Assembly: GCA_023974075.1 (NCBI GenBank)
Contig: CM043801.1
Location: forward strand, 18,222,281 to 18,286,280
Reading direction: 5' to 3'
Source: Chaenocephalus aceratus
Lineage: Eukaryota; Chordata; Actinopteri; Perciformes; Channichthyidae
DNA length: 64,000 nucleotides
The translations under genes were made by a program, and so were the position numbers. Shown here one piece after another: positions 22,868 through 36,800 of the stretch; the first letter of the stretch is position 1; the number at the start of each line of letters is the position of its first letter. The notes beneath the pieces are model-generated. The model worked only from the letters and a program-made list of their open reading frames with translations. It did not search any database and was not told the origin of the DNA.

Positions 22868-23691
22868 CAGGGTTGGGTTGTAACCTATGGTTGTAACGGA
22901 ATACATGTAACGGCGTTACGTAATCAGAATACAAAAATCAAGTGTATTCAGCTGGAAAACATTACAACATACATTTGAAAAACGAGTAATCTGATTACAG
23001 TTACTTTCGTAAACCTGAAGTGAATACATTTTGGAATACTTATTGGAATTATTGGTGGAAAAGTTTCCTCACAAAATGTAATATTCATTACTGGCAGAAC
23101 TGTGTGCACACTGCACGGCGCTGCAGCATGTCTGTGAGCGAGAGAGATGCAGCGTGTCTGAGGCCCCGCCCCCGCACGCAGATGAGAGAGAGAATCTCTT
23201 TTAAAATATATTGAAAGTTAGAAATGGAGATGGTTAGATAAAATGTGCAAGATAACGTGTAGCATTTCTTTATTGTCGAAATGATGACATTTATAACGGG
23301 ATAAAATCAAAGTGAATGGCCTGCTGCTGCTGAATGCATGGGGCAAGTGACTGGAAAAAGTTTTAAAAGTTATTACATCGTTTCAGATAATAATAATAAA
23401 TAATAATGATAATTCATTCTATTTAGGGGCACCTTTCAAAGCACCCAAGGACACCTTACTATTCATAACATATTCTAAGGAAAGGTTTTAAGACAGTACA
23501 AAGAATGCAGTCCGGGTGATGTTTTTTATGTGGGGCGCAGATGAGAGAGCTGTCCAGAATGACACCAAGATGTTGTGTTTGTGCTCTTGATAAGCCATTA
23601 AAACAGTAAAATACGTGTCTCCTGTTCACCAAAACATACCCATCTGTTATGGAAAAATAAAGTATTCCAAAAGTATTCTAAAAGTAATCTG
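22868..23691 (+). mobile_element. hAT-like MITE C2, tandem partner of C1, 3' truncated
   Basis: This copy begins CAGGGTTGGG immediately after the GATATACA duplication of C1 and follows the same sequence. A 10-bp insert (CCTATGGTTG-like) lies near its start. It stops at AAAAGTAATCTG, about 120 bp short of the expected terminus. A LINE tail is inserted at 23388-23578. Confidence 0.85.
23388..23578 (-). mobile_element. LINE 3' fragment
   Basis: On the minus strand the frame reads LGVILDSSLICAPHIKNITRTAFF, a standard C-terminal LINE segment. A short 3' sequence and an ATTATTATTATT tail follow. It interrupts the second MITE copy after ACATCGTTTCAG. Confidence 0.78.
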
Positions 23692-23865
23692 CCACCGGTT
23701 CTGATGCGCAGAAGAAAAATCTGGCCCACCCTATTTTTTACATGCCCACCCTAAAGTACATTTCTGCCTATGCTACTGGCCTGAACTACAAATTATAAAT
23801 GTAACATTTCAGCAATCAGCATTGAAACATGTGCTATTGTAAATATTTTTGCCGACTTACAAATT

Positions 23866-23965
23866 AGTGGCACTGAGGAGAGGGCCACTCGCAAGTCCTG
23901 TTCAACAGAGAGCCGTGACCTCCTGTTGTTCTTCATGTAAACCAGAGTAGAGAACGCCAACTCCA
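23866..23965 (-). pseudogene. hAT transposase C-terminal dimerisation fragment
   Basis: Minus-strand frame: ELAFSTLVYMKNNRRSRLSV then DLRVALSSV. This pattern (FSTL..MKN..RSRL....DLR..LS) is the C-terminal hAT family region seen in ZBED5-like proteins. It is cut off from the N-terminal BED finger by an internal deletion. It belongs to hAT element A. Confidence 0.78.
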
Positions 23966-24249
23966 GAGACGGGGTCGTTAATAAAAAAATGTAATATATT
24001 ACATATTACTTTTAAAAAAAGTAATATATTACACTACTTTGTTACTATCTACATAAAGTAACTCGTTACTTTACTCGCTGAGCACGTACGAACTGCGCAT
24101 GCGTGAGTGTCAATAACTCTCCTTACCAGCAGGCGGCGGTAGTGTGTATTTGTCATTCAAAACAGGCAACAACCGGAAGACAGAGAAGAAGAACAGACTA
24201 CGTGATATAAACAAACAACAAATAGCGTGTGCGTTAGCTTCACCTTAGC

Positions 24250-24425
24250 ATGTGTTCTTTGCAGGTGTTTGTTGAGGTTTGACGTGGTGTTTACAGCAGT
24301 GGATAACAGCTTCTGGCCTGGACACAGTTTGCACCTCACCGTCACATTCCTGTCTATTCTTCGGACGAACTCAAAATAATGGGCATACCTCCACCCCTCG
24401 AAAGTTATCGCTGACTCAGCCATGT
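24250..24425 (-). pseudogene. BED zinc finger of hAT element A
   Basis: The minus-strand start MAESAITFEGWRYAHYFEFV leads into RCKLCPG...NTTSNLNKHLQRTH. The Cys pair (C-X2-C) and the His pair (H-X4-H) of the BED finger are all present. The reading continues into apparent intron and no catalytic domain follows, so it is an N-terminal remnant of a transposase. Confidence 0.85.
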
Positions 24426-24780
24426 TTATGCAGCACTGCACGTGGAGATGTGGACGTGCAAGTCGCACAGATTACGTACATATAAACCTACAAAGTACTG
24501 ATATAGTAAATTAAATAATTATTTTTGTGTAGTTGTATATTGCAATAATAACGTATGGTTGTCACAAAATCCCACGGCACACCCGGACTTGCCTCACGGC
24601 ACACCGTTTGGGAACCACTGCTCTAGTCATTCTGAGAAGTCTACGGGATTCAGGTCTGTTCTGCTACCCGCAGTGGGCATCCCCTGCAAAGGTTCGGATG
24701 TGTTGCTCAAACAATTACCGGTTGCCTTGTCACAGACAATCTGCTCGACAAAATATGTTTGTCTTTTTTGTTTTCCTGCG

Positions 24781-27319
24781 ATGATGGTTCTTCAGGACTG
24801 CTTCTTAAGCTCAAATCACACTCTCGCAGACTTTTCCGGTGTTTCTAAATTAGATGACAATGTATGTGTGTCGTTTAAGAGGAAAAGATGCCTGTTTTTG
24901 TTGTTGTTATTACTGTCAGGAAATGTACAACCTAACCCTGGTCCGCCCCGTAGTAGTAGTCAGATCGCTACTCCTGCTGATTTTAAAGCTAGGTCTGGGT
25001 TGGGTTTCATCCACTTGAATGTGCGCAGTCTGTTAGGTAAACTAGATTTTGTCCGTATCTGGGCGAGCTCGACTGACGCTGACGTCATTGTTTTATCAGA
25101 AACATGGCTAAATAAATCTATTTTGGCCTCTGGCATTGCCTTAAATGGTTTTAATGTGTATCGTACCGACCGGCCTAATAAAGGTGGTGGCGTTGCCATT
25201 TATGTTAAGAATAAGTTCAGTGTAACCACATTAGTTTCCAAATCGATCAGTAAGCAATTTGAATTTTTAGCCATAAATATAGAAGTGGCAAAGGGTCAAC
25301 AGGTCATGGTAGTGAGTTGTTACAGACCCCCCTCAGCTGTCAAAAACTCCTTGTCTTCACTAGCAAATCTTTTATCACAACTAGACTACAAGGAAATAGT
25401 GCTACAGTACTTGGAGATTTTAACTGGGACTGGTTAACTGCAGTGTCAGAGGATTTTAAAAACCTTTGCATCTCTTTAAATGTTACTCAGATTGTTGACA
25501 GTCCTACTCACCCTAACATTAAGTCCCCTAATAAATCCTCCCTAATTGATCTCATTTTAACTAATGTTCCCCATACATTTTCATCTGTGGGAGTATTTGC
25601 AAATGATCTGAGTGATCACTGTGTTGTAGCCACAATTAGGGACACTAAGGTCCAAAAGGTGAAACCTCGCATTATCATTAAGAGAGACAAAAAACATTTT
25701 GTGGAGCAGGGTTTTGTGCATGATCCGTTTGATTTTGATTGGGGTAAAATCGATCTGTGTGCTGATGTAGAAACCGCATGGTCTTATTTTTATCTTGGTT
25801 TTATGGAGATCATTGATAGACATTCACCCCTGCGTAAATTTAGAGTAAAGGGACGAGACAATCCTTAGTTTTCTGCTAATCTGTCCAGTCTCCTTCATGA
25901 GAGAAACAAGGCCTGGGCAAAGGCTAGGAAATCGGGCCCAGAGGTAGAATGGCTGCGTTTTAGGCAGCTAAGAAATAGCTTCACTTCACATATCAAAAGT
26001 GCTAAATCAAAGTATTATCTGTCAGTAACCACAAAGAATCTGAATAATCCTGGAAAATTTTGGAAAGCCATTAAATCGTTATCCACCGGCGATATCCGTA
26101 ATGAGCTACCTCTGTGCATTACCACAGCATCTGGCTCTATATCGGATAGGGCTACTATGCTAAATTGCTTTAATGAGCATTTTGTGTCCTGTGGTTCTCT
26201 ATTTGATTCTGTCACTAACTCTGCTTCTGTGAACACTACAGTATGTGACTCTGAAAAACGTGTGTTGCAAAACCCTTTTAGTTTGACCCCTTTTACTGTT
26301 GATGTTGTTCGTGAAGCTTTAACCAAGTTAGATCCTAAGAAATCGGCTGGCTCGAACAACGTAGAACCTTTCTTTTTAAAGATAGCTGCAGATTGTATTG
26401 CTCTACCTTTCACTACTCTTTTTAACCTCTCCCTCAGCTCAAACACAATTCCAAAATTGTGGAAGTCAGCGTATGTCCTGCCTTTGCTAAAAGGAGGCGA
26501 GGCCACCTTATTAAATAACTATAGGCCAATCTCTAAATTGTCAGTTCTGGCTAAGGTTCTTGAACGCTTAGTGAGTGAACAGGTAAAGGTGTTTTTATAT
26601 ACAAATGACATCCTGTCTAAACATCAGTCAAGTTTCAGAAAGCAACACAGCACTATCACTGCCACAATGAAAGTGGTGAATGATGTGGCGAGTATTTTAG
26701 ATAATAAGCAGAGTTGTGCAGCTCTATTTATTGACCTTTCAAAAGCGGTTGACACCGTCGATCATCACATTTTAAAGCAGAGGCTAGCCAGTATAGGCAT
26801 GTCCAGCCATGCAGTGGGGTGGTTTGTAAACTACCTCTCTGAAAGGTCCCAATGTGTTCACTTTGATGGGCTGTCTTCTGAGTGGTTAAACATTGCTAAT
26901 GGTGTTCCCCAAGGTTCTGTTTTAGGTCCACTTTTATTCTCCATCTACATCAAGAGTTTAGGTGAAAATGTGGATGAAGCTACTTTACATTTTTATGCGG
27001 ATGATACCGTGATGTACTGTGCAGGTCCCTCGATTAAGGAGGCTGGTGTTAAATTACAGGCTGTTTTTAACATTATTCAGACTCAGCTCTCTGAACTAAA
27101 GCTTATTTTAAATGTTGAGAAAACCAAGGTAATGCTCTTCTCTAAAGCTAAAAAGACACCAGAGCCTGTTTTAGATATTGTAACTACGCAAGGAATAAAA
27201 CTTCAAGTGGTTACCTGTTACAAATACCTTGGTATCTGGCTTGATGATTGTCTCACTTTTAAACTTCATGTCAATAACCTGCTTAAAAAGCTGAGGGTTA
27301 GGCTAGGTTTCTTCTACAG
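24781..27319 (+). pseudogene. LINE ORF2-type protein: endonuclease and reverse transcriptase
   Basis: A likely start is MMVLQDC at 24781. Next come a hydrophobic Leu run and the 2A-like GNVQPNPGP. The AP endonuclease shows FIHLNVRSLLGK, VLSETWLNKS, YRTDRPNKGGGVAIYV, GDFNWDW (about 25415) and SDHCVVATI (about 25610). The reverse transcriptase has motif A in LFIDLSKAVDTVDHH (about 26730), motif B in NGVPQGSVLGPLLFSIYI (about 26900) and motif C YADD in LHFYADDTVMYC (about 26985). Lesions are a frameshift near 25400, a stop at 25866-25868 (then the same reading continues) and the hAT D insertion at 27320. The active-site aspartates are still present but no continuous protein can be made. Confidence 0.93.
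24919..24945 (+). other. 2A-like motif in the LINE ORF
   Basis: Codons for GNVQPNPGP follow a Leu-rich stretch (LLLLLLLS). The 2A ribosome-skipping consensus is D-(V/I)-E-x-N-P-G-P; here Asn replaces Asp and Gln replaces Glu, but NPGP is intact. 2A-like motifs at the N-terminus of CR1-type LINEs are known in sea urchins and fish, sometimes acting with a signal sequence. Confidence 0.72.
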
Positions 27320-27440
27320 CAGGGGTGGCCAACCCGCAGCTCTCGAGCCTCATGCGGCTCTTTGCCTAGTTTCATGCGGCTCTTCAGTTCATATCGAATT
27401 TTATATGTGTGAGTTTGGGGGAGAGACACTGACTCCTGAC

Positions 27441-28082
27441 TAGTGTTGCACGGTGTACCGATACTTGAAAGGTATACCGCGATACTCTGCCATTAAAAAC
27501 GTTACGATTCCTCCGTTTCATTAGTATCGGTACTTTAAGAATGACGGGGGAAAGTACTCCGGTGAGAAAGCGCCGTTTTAATAAGAGCCGTGTGTGTTCA
27601 GCGCTCTGCTTCCACTCCCTGCACTGCAGCCGTGCCTGCAGTCCCGCCCCTCTCAAGCAGGCTCTAAGTGCCTCCCCTCTCTCGTGCACGCACTAGCTGC
27701 CAGAGCATGTGAGAAAACGAGAAGCATGGCTGCAAGTGGGAGTGCAACTGCCGCTGCGCCTCGGCTTGTTGACAAAAAAGAGGCCAGAAGCTAAATTTGG
27801 AAGTATTTTAGCTATATCTCTGACAGTGAGGGCAAGCCTACGGACACCACGAGGCCTGTCTGTAAGAAATGTATTAATTTTATTTAATACGAATTCTTGT
27901 CATTTATTTTATTTATTGTTCTCATTGTTTAAAAGTTTGTGTTATGGTTATGGTGTGAAATAAAGCACAATAATTACATTTAAGACTGTTTCCCTCTTTT
28001 TAAGAAAAGTATCGAAAAAGAATCGGAATCGCAATTCTTGACTTGGTATCTAAACCAAAATGTTGGTATCGTGACAACTTTA
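27441..28082 (+). mobile_element. hAT-like element E with intact target duplication
   Basis: It starts TAGTGTTGCACGG and ends TGACAACTTTA, with GTACCGATAC/GTATCGTGAC subterminal repeats in inverted order. CTCCTGAC flanks both sides (27433-27440 and 28083-28090). It has lost its transposase core but keeps the first coding exon. Confidence 0.9.
27726..27887 (+). pseudogene. Half BED finger of hAT element E
   Basis: From ATG 27726 the frame reads MAASGSATAAAPRLVDKKEA, then a TAA at 27792-27794 replaces one codon. It continues IWKYFSYISDSEG and TRPVCKKC before the next stop. This is the first half of a BED finger (W..F..., C-X2-C); the His half is deleted. It corresponds to the N-terminus of ZBED-like hAT transposases. 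Confidence 0.82.
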
Positions 28083-28191
28083 CTCCTGACAGTTAAACCT
28101 GATATTTAGTAGGTCTGTTAAGTATTGAATGCTGATAATTCTGACGTAATTTGGCCGGTCAAAGTTGTTTGGGCTTGGATAAAATCGCTCC

Positions 28192-28270
28192 GTTACTTTC
28201 GTCCCGTGTTACTTTCGTCCCGTGTTACTTTCGTCCCGTGTTACTTTCGTCCCGTGTTACTTTCGTCCCG
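28192..28270. repeat. 16-bp minisatellite
   Basis: Five almost identical tandem units of GTTACTTTCGTCCCGT lie within hAT element D. The near identity suggests recent expansion. Confidence 0.95.
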
Positions 28271-28431
28271 GCTCTCCCTACGTGTGTATGTGTGGTGTCA
28301 GGTGTCAGTATGAGAGGATGACAGCGCGTCTAATTTTGATGTGGCCCAAGAGCCCATCACAATAATACCTGCGATGCAGTGAACCAATCACCTTTGAGGG
28401 GGGGGGGGCCTATCGTTGATTAAACACTATC

Positions 28432-28681
28432 CAGTGTTTCCCCTACCATTGTCTTGGAGGGGCGCTGCGCCCCGCCAGCGGAGCCCCGCGCCCCCCCTGA
28501 AATTCAAGGTGTTTAAAAAAAAAATATATATATATTTTTTTAAATATATATGTAGCACTAAATTGCAAATAATCTATGACTACTGTCACTTTTCACATTG
28601 AACATGTGCTCTTTTATTAAATAAACTAAACGCTTTCATTTTAAGTTGTGAGTTTAGTGTTTTTGACCCTAAGAAACACTG
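28432..28681. mobile_element. Small hAT-like MITE F
   Basis: It starts CAGTGTTTCCC and ends AGAAACACTG, inverted repeats of about 9-10 bp, with a GGGGCGCTGCGCCCCGCC hairpin just inside. The 250-bp body has no frame. No matching duplication is seen. Confidence 0.65.
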
Positions 28682-28943
28682 ATGCATTAATCAATAACAA
28701 TAATCCACAGCTCCTCTCTCTGCTCCAGAGGATTTAAAAAATATATATCCCAATGCCACAAAAATGCATCAGTGACGTGGTTGAAATCTTGTCTCCAGAA
28801 AACAAAAAACTGAAACAATATCAGTGACTGTGTGTTTGATGTGGCTCTTTGCAGTAACATAGAAAAAATGTGGCTCTTAACCTCTGACTGGTTGGCCACC
28901 CCTGTTTCGAGAGCTGTGACCTTTTTACCTGTGCTGGACTATG

Positions 28944-29180
28944 GTGATTTGATAATAATAATGCATTACATTTTATTTATTTTTAATTAGAGTGCTTTTA
29001 CAGGTGCTCAAAGCGCTTTACAATTACACATTACACATGTAAGAGTCATTACTGTGGACATTACCCACAGGAGCAAATACGGGTAAAGTGTCTTGCCCAA
29101 GGACACAACGGCCTGACGAAGTGGCGGCCGAGGCGGGTGACCTGATGATCAACGCTCTAACCACTGCGCCAAAACCGCCC
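28944..29180 (-). mobile_element. tRNA-derived SINE in the LINE
   Basis: On the minus strand it starts GGCGGTTTTGGCGCAGTGGT, containing an A-box-like TGGCGCAGTGG. The B box is degenerate. It then has the fish SINE body TCCTTGGGCAAGACACTTTA and AAAGCGCTTTGAG, and an ATTATTATTATC tail. It splits the LINE frame between GGACTATGGTGATTTGA and TGTATATGAATGC. TGAT may be shared at the junctions. Confidence 0.78.
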
Positions 29181-29783
29181 TATGATGTATATGAATGCAC
29201 CTGCCAATTGCCTGGTCAAGTTAGATGCTGCGTATCACAGTGCACTGAGATTTGTGACAAACTGTAAAGCATTAACCCATCACTGTACCCCTGTATGCAA
29301 GGGCTGGTTTGCTTTCACTAACTGTACGGAGGCTCAGTCACTGGTAAATTTGTATATACAAAGCCATGTTAGGGAAACTTCCATCTTATATCTGCTCCCT
29401 GATCTCACGGAAAATTGTAATTGGCTACTGCCTGAGATCGAATGCTGTGGTTTTATTAAATGTGCCAAATGCTAGGACTGTCTCAGGGAAGACAGCTTTT
29501 AGATGCGCAGCTCCTCTGTCTTGGAATAGTCTGCAAATTAAATGGAAACTGAACAATCTGGTGCCACTAAATGTTTTTAAAGCTCGGTTGGATGCTAGTC
29601 AATCGGAAGCTATTGGTACCTGTTCATGTGGATAATTATGTAAATGATGCTGTATGTCCTTTTGTTGTTCTGTTTATGTTTTTATGTTTCATGTGGAACT
29701 ACTTGAGCAGGTCTCCCTTGAAAAAGAGATCAATGATCTCAATGGGATTTATCTGTATAAATAAAGGTTTGAAATGAAATGAA
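29181..29783 (+). pseudogene. LINE C-terminal coding remnant and 3' end
   Basis: The frame resumes at YMNAPANCLVKLDAAYHSAL, changes frame near 29365 (LGKLPSYICSLISRK) and continues to APLSWNSLQIKWKLNNLVPL near 29565, then stops. This is the C-terminal region downstream of reverse transcriptase. The 3' end at 29706-29783 shares its sequence with 14357-14433 and ends in GAAATGAAATGAAA. Confidence 0.86.
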
Positions 29784-33726
<3,943 letters not shown>

Positions 33727-33824
33727 ATTTTGTAATGTCATTCTTCTTCTTTCGTGTAACGTCAGAGGTCCAACTCGGTGTCCCTCTGACGTTACACGAA
33801 AGAAGAATAATAACATTACAAAAT
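33727..33824. repeat. Near-perfect 42-bp inverted repeat (hairpin)
   Basis: Arms 33727-33768 and 33783-33824 are complementary at about 40 of 42 positions, separated by a 14-base loop. The stem top is CCTCTGACGTTACACGAAAG. No flanking coding sequence or known transposon end was recognised. It could be a tiny foldback element or a transcribed hairpin. Confidence 0.93.
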
Positions 33825-36800
33825 GTCATTAATGTCAGTGCTCAATCAAATACAACAGCTTTTACAAAATACATCATATAAGTTTCACTACTTCATAACT
33901 TAAACATTACTTTTCTGCTTCAATTGATTTGTTATGTTGGTTTCAGGGTCAAGAAATATTTTATGTGTTTTGTGTATAAATTGAATATTCTCAAGACAAT
34001 TCCTCACTTAGTTTCAGGCCCAGCCGATACAGTAACACACGAATGACGTGACTCATTCTACTACGGCAGTAGATTAAGCATTAGAGACTGCATTGCCTAG
34101 GAGAGTAGGAGGACAAAATCATTACATTATGTCCATAATTACTATGAGCATCAACTCTGACTTTTACAGTCCCAGTGCTGAAGAGTTGAACGCAGTTAGC
34201 AAGAACAGAGTAATTAAGTATATTGACTGCTGCAAATAAGTTCTGCAGTCTTACGCTGAGTTAGAGCTGGGTTAGAGCTGGCTGGTGGCTCATTCTCAGA
34301 TCATAAACTGTGCCCACTCACTCTCTCCTAGGAGCCTCCTCCTTATACAGATTTGCAGATACTGCTTCTTATTTGACAACTCATTAAAGGGGCCATAAAC
34401 CCTGCAGTCCATGAGCCTATAGCCCCCTGATGTAGAACAATTAGTTTACAGAGATTTTGATTCAATTTGGCTTTACCCACAATCCCATCAAGACGATTCA
34501 TAGGTAGCTTTCCTATCTGAATAACAATGTGCGAGGTACAGATGTGCCATAATTGCTTTGCGACATACAACTCCCTAATTTTCTTTTCCTCAGGCTGGTG
34601 CATCAAAACCCACTGAGGAGGGAAACAACGCCACTGTTTTTAATTGGCATCAAATATTGTGCAGTGCAATGTCTATAGTTATATAAAATAACTGAGTTTG
34701 TTGGGTACGTCTGAGCACCGAGTGTGTGTAAAGTAGACGGCAATGGACAAAACCTATGGAGAACAACAACATATTGAATGAGAAGTATAACAAAAAAAAC
34801 TGGTTTACCTGCTGCGGGAGGAACCTAAAGAGAAGTGTATTCACAGAGGGAGGGAGACAGGAAGTGTAGGTAGGAAGTTAATGGTCTGTGGCGGTGTTGT
34901 TACTTCTTGTGAGCGTGAGATGAAACTCAGTAGGTTTCTCATTTTTGTGGATTTGATGAGTCAGTACAATCCTATGGAGACTGTGAAGGCAGTGTGGGTG
35001 TAGTTGTTACAGCAAATTACAACAATTCTGGATGGAAACAAATCTATTATCCACATCCTAAACACAGAGAAGGGCAATCCAGGCTCTGCCGTCTGACTAT
35101 ATACGAAACAAAGAATTCACCGGTAAACTGAAGAAAAACAGAAAGGCTGCAGCACCTCGCAGATTGAAGGATAACCTTGAAGACTAGAGGCATGAAATGA
35201 CTGGATTCATAACAAAAGACACACTAGATGTTACCAACAGCTAATGGCATTTATCTGAAACACCTACTGTATGGGAGCATGGATGCCATTTAAGGCAGAT
35301 AAGAAGTGTCATTAAATGAATCAGAAATACTATTTGCATTACCACCAGTGCCATTACAAAAATAACTATAATTATTTCACTTTCAAGCAAACATTGCAAC
35401 TTGTTTGACTCCCTGATTACGTTTTTTTTTCTCAACTGTGGCATTTACCCACACCAGAACTAAAGCGATACCCGGGGAGTCGCAAAATGTCAATTGTCTG
35501 CCCATTAGAGGCCTTGGCATTCACTTTGAGGAAATATTGAGACCTGCTGAAAGAATCTCAGTGTGCCTGCCCTCTAGATTTGCACTTAATAATAAAACCT
35601 TATTTGTTTTTCTTCCGTCCGTCTCTTCCAATTGGTATAGATTATTTGTAGATGTACAGTACATGAGAGGTGGGGGTGATTAGCAGAAAAAGAGATGCAC
35701 ATTGCTTTTAGTGACGGCTAACTGTCAATTAGATCCACTAAGTGTGCCGATGAATGGGTGCAACAGAAGGGTTTGAAAGGAGCGAAGTGGAGTGGAAGGA
35801 AAAGGACAACAAAGAGAGAGCAGAGAAGGGGACAGGAGGGGAGGGAGGGAGGAGGGGATATCTCCATTAACAGAAAGCAGCAGGCGGTGAGGGTGAGGAG
35901 AAATGGATGGCGGTGTGACTGACTGGATTGAATAGGAAACAGTTCCACTTGGCAGACTTCAGCCTCATGCGGTGACTGGCCGACCGACGTAAACAGCCTA
36001 CCATTTGCACTTATTTCAACTTACTTAAAATACAACAATCTGCCAAATGTCCAAAAAACTTTAAATGGAAATTCCACACCATGACTGGCTGGTGTGAGCG
36101 ACTCATCCATCTGCCTCCGTCTGGTTTTGTATCATATATTCAGTGACACAAGTTTACACTTTCAATGCAAAGCAGACTTAAAAGAGTGTGTTAGCTGAGA
36201 GACATGCTGACAGTTTGAACAGATTTAAATGGTGTTATAGTCATAATCCCTAACAAGGAAGACGTGTGTGACAAGAGTACAAATTGGATATGCTAGTTCA
36301 TCACATGATAAATGAAGTGCTGAGGAAAATGCCACTTGAATCTATGTAATGCTTTCTACATCCTATTTACATTATCAGACTTTTATAGTGCATGCATGCA
36401 CTACTGCATCTTTTGATATACATTTTTGTTTCAATTAAGCCGTTTCATGCTTTTATGCACAGAAATGATTTGCAGCAGATGTTTTGTCTGATGGTGTGAA
36501 TAGAAGCCCTGTATATCTCCGATGACACCGACTGTGTGATGAAACCAACAGGGAGCAATCTGGAGTCTCCTCTCCAAATGTTACTGTCAGAAGTTATGGT
36601 TTCATTCAAATGATTTGAAAACATAAGTAGAGTCATAAAATACTGTTTTGCAAATAAACCTCAACCATATCAAGTAATTGGTCTCCGTTGGGTCATGTGT
36701 AATGTGAGCTTGTTTTGCCGCAGCATTGCTTCTCCTGGTTATTGATGGGTTTCAATAACTGATGTAATTTTGCATTTGGCTCCCAGTTGGCAAAATATGC

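Larger units (their letters stand above)
21186..23778 (+). mobile_element. hAT-like element B (CAGTGGCGTAGCC termini)
   Basis: The left end CAGTGGCGTAGCC and right end CTATGCTACTG are imperfect inverted repeats, with GGCCCACC-rich subterminal regions like those of 16631-20201. The flanks TCCTGAAC (21178-21185) and GCCTGAAC (23779-23786) match at seven of eight bases. No transposase is recognised. Two head-to-tail copies of hAT element C fill most of it. Confidence 0.85.
20853..24620 (-). mobile_element. hAT element A (CAGTGGTTCCCAAAC termini)
   Basis: The 15-bp inverted termini CAGTGGTTCCCAAAC and GTTTGGGAACCACTG are perfect and Charlie-like. The 8-bp duplication CTCTAGTC lies at 20845-20852 and 24621-24628. 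The coding strand is minus: a BED finger near the right end and a C-terminal dimerisation piece at 23866-23965, with the catalytic middle deleted between them. hAT element B is inserted into its 3' part. It sits in the 5' region of the LINE. Confidence 0.93.
27320..28904. mobile_element. hAT-like element D in the LINE
   Basis: Perfect 15-bp inverted termini CAGGGGTGGCCAACC and GGTTGGCCACCCCTG bound it. LINE coding sequence resumes just after (VTFLPVLDYGD). The 8-bp flanks (TTCTACAG and TTTCGAGA) do not match, and a few LINE codons seem lost at the junction. It holds hAT E, hAT F and a minisatellite. Confidence 0.87.
20310..29783 (+). mobile_element. Full-length-class LINE, split by nested insertions
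   Basis: A single non-LTR retrotransposon can be followed across 9.5 kb: a 5' region with ~108-bp monomers, an ORF with 2A-like motif, AP endonuclease and reverse transcriptase, and a 3' end with GGTCTCCCTTGAAAAAGAGA and a GAAATGAAATGAAA tail. Three insertions interrupt it: hAT-A (20853-24620), hAT-D (27320-28904) and a SINE (28944-29180). Removing them leaves roughly 3.9 kb. Motifs place it in the CR1/L2/Rex1 group of endonuclease-bearing LINEs; the exact clade is not resolved by eye. The 5' boundary is approximate. Confidence 0.88.

Noticed and set aside
27312..28912. 8-bp target duplication for hAT element D
   Set aside because: TTCTACAG and TTTCGAGA do not match; the junction with the LINE looks eroded or deleted.
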